Source of the DNA: Pseudomonadota bacterium
GTDB taxonomy: Bacteria; Myxococcota; UBA9042; PHBI01
Assembly (NCBI GenBank): GCA_005788935.1
Contig: SYAK01000121.1
Coordinates: forward strand, 1-5,329
DNA: 5,329 bases
Direction of reading: 5' to 3'
This document shows, piece after piece, positions 4,877 to 5,329 of the stretch. Within the stretch, counting starts at the first letter, position 1. Every line of letters starts with the position of its first letter. A program made the position numbers and the translations under genes. The notes beneath the pieces were generated by a model. The model saw only the letters and a list, made by a program, of their open reading frames with translations, had not been told where the DNA came from and did not search any database.

Positions 4877-5329
4877 TCAGCGGGTCGGGATGGCGGGCGG
4901 CCACAGGTCGGGGTCGAGCTCGAGGCAGCCCCGGGTGTGACGTGCGCCAGACGGGCCGGCCCGCAGCGCGCCGAGGGTGCACTGGACGAGGGCGCGGGTC
5001 AGGATGGCGGACTCGGGCGCCTCGGCGCGGGCGAGCTTCAGGTGGCGCTCGGCGCGCTCCGTCTCCCCTGCCGCGGCGTCGAGGCGGGCGAGCGTCAGGT
5101 GCGCGAGGGCGCGATGCTGGCGCGTCGTGCTCTCGTTCGGCGGCAAGGCCCACGGGTGAGCGAGCGCCGCCTCGGCCGAGGCACGGGCTGCAGCCGGCGT
5201 CGTCAGCAGCGCCGCCTGGGCGTGGCGGAGGTGGGCGGCCGGGGTATGCGGCGTCAGCGGGGAGGCAGGCTCCGGGGTCCGCGCGACGCCGAGGGCGAGG
5301 GCGAGCGCCTCGGGCCACGGGGGCAGCTC
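4877..5329 (-). CDS. C-terminal part of a tetratricopeptide-repeat protein (partial)
   Basis: The frame is open from the window edge to the TGA at 4877-4879, giving the last 150 residues; the start lies outside. The clearest feature is a TPR-like helix pair at residues 74-105 of the fragment (ALAHLTLARLDAAAGETERA, then ERHLKLARAEAP). It shows the expected small residue, Gly, Ala, Ala and Pro spacing of a 34-residue repeat. Another helical stretch rich in Ala and His (about 31-60) may be a degenerate repeat. TPRs are protein-protein interaction scaffolds. In myxobacteria they are common in kinase C-termini and in cell-envelope proteins, but nothing here identifies the partner or function. An internal TTG at 5146 could be mistaken for a start, but the same coding pattern continues upstream to the edge. 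The PNGase F-like gene follows on the same strand after 189 bp. Confidence 0.78.
   Translation of the reverse strand, partial: ELPPWPEALALALGVARTPEPASPLTPHTPAAHLRHAQAALLTTPAAARASAEAALAHPWALPPNESTTRQHRALAHLTLARLDAAAGETERAERHLKLARAEAPESAILTRALVQCTLGALRAGPSGARHTRGCLELDPDLWPPAIPTR

Noticed and set aside
4788..5318. 176-codon minus-strand frame over the TPR gene
   Set aside because: Its translation is Pro/Arg-rich low-complexity sequence, whereas the overlapping frame ending at 4877 gives a proper TPR helix pair.

Overview
The window is GC-rich (roughly 70% by eye) and begins with the last 34 codons of a gene ending in a MYXO-CTERM-type sorting tail (Cys near the start, hydrophobic helix, Arg cluster). 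That tail is characteristic of Myxococcota, so the window most likely comes from a myxobacterium or close relative. The genus cannot be read from the sequence.

Layout. (1) 1-105, +: 3' end of the MYXO-CTERM protein gene. (2) 136-2499: an apparently intact IS21-family insertion sequence transcribed on the minus strand. It carries istA (DDE transposase) and istB (AAA+ ATPase) with a TTGA stop/start overlap. Each end has two copies of a 19-bp repeat close to TTCCRGAAAnTCTGGCCGG, and the tips are TG...CA. istB has no stop inside the element and reads through its end into host DNA. No target duplication is visible. (3) 2500-3181, +: an IS630-family transposase cut off at its 5' side exactly where the IS21 element ends. 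Its two frames meet at an A8 tract. (4) 3182-3508: a junction stretch with a perfect 19-bp palindrome and, from about 3330, a short plus-strand frame with coding-like base use that may be the remnant of a host gene. (5) 3509-4687, -: a predicted lipoprotein with clear similarity to peptide-N-glycosidase F (PNGase F), including the equivalents of catalytic Asp60 and Glu206 and all three disulfide pairs. (6) 4688-4876: an intergenic region with a C-rich 12-bp tandem repeat and a strong hairpin. (7) 4877-5329, -: the C-terminal 150 residues of an Ala/Arg-rich protein with a good tetratricopeptide repeat.

Working together: IstA and IstB cooperate in transposition. The IS630 remnant looks like an older insertion into which the IS21 element landed, with the rest of the IS630 lost or moved. 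The PNGase F-like lipoprotein is the most biologically notable gene. It predicts a surface-anchored enzyme that removes N-glycans from glycoproteins, which would suit a predatory or saprophytic bacterium. The window shows no evidence for a larger new system. The adjacent TPR gene is on the same strand but separated by 189 bp, so a shared operon is unproven.
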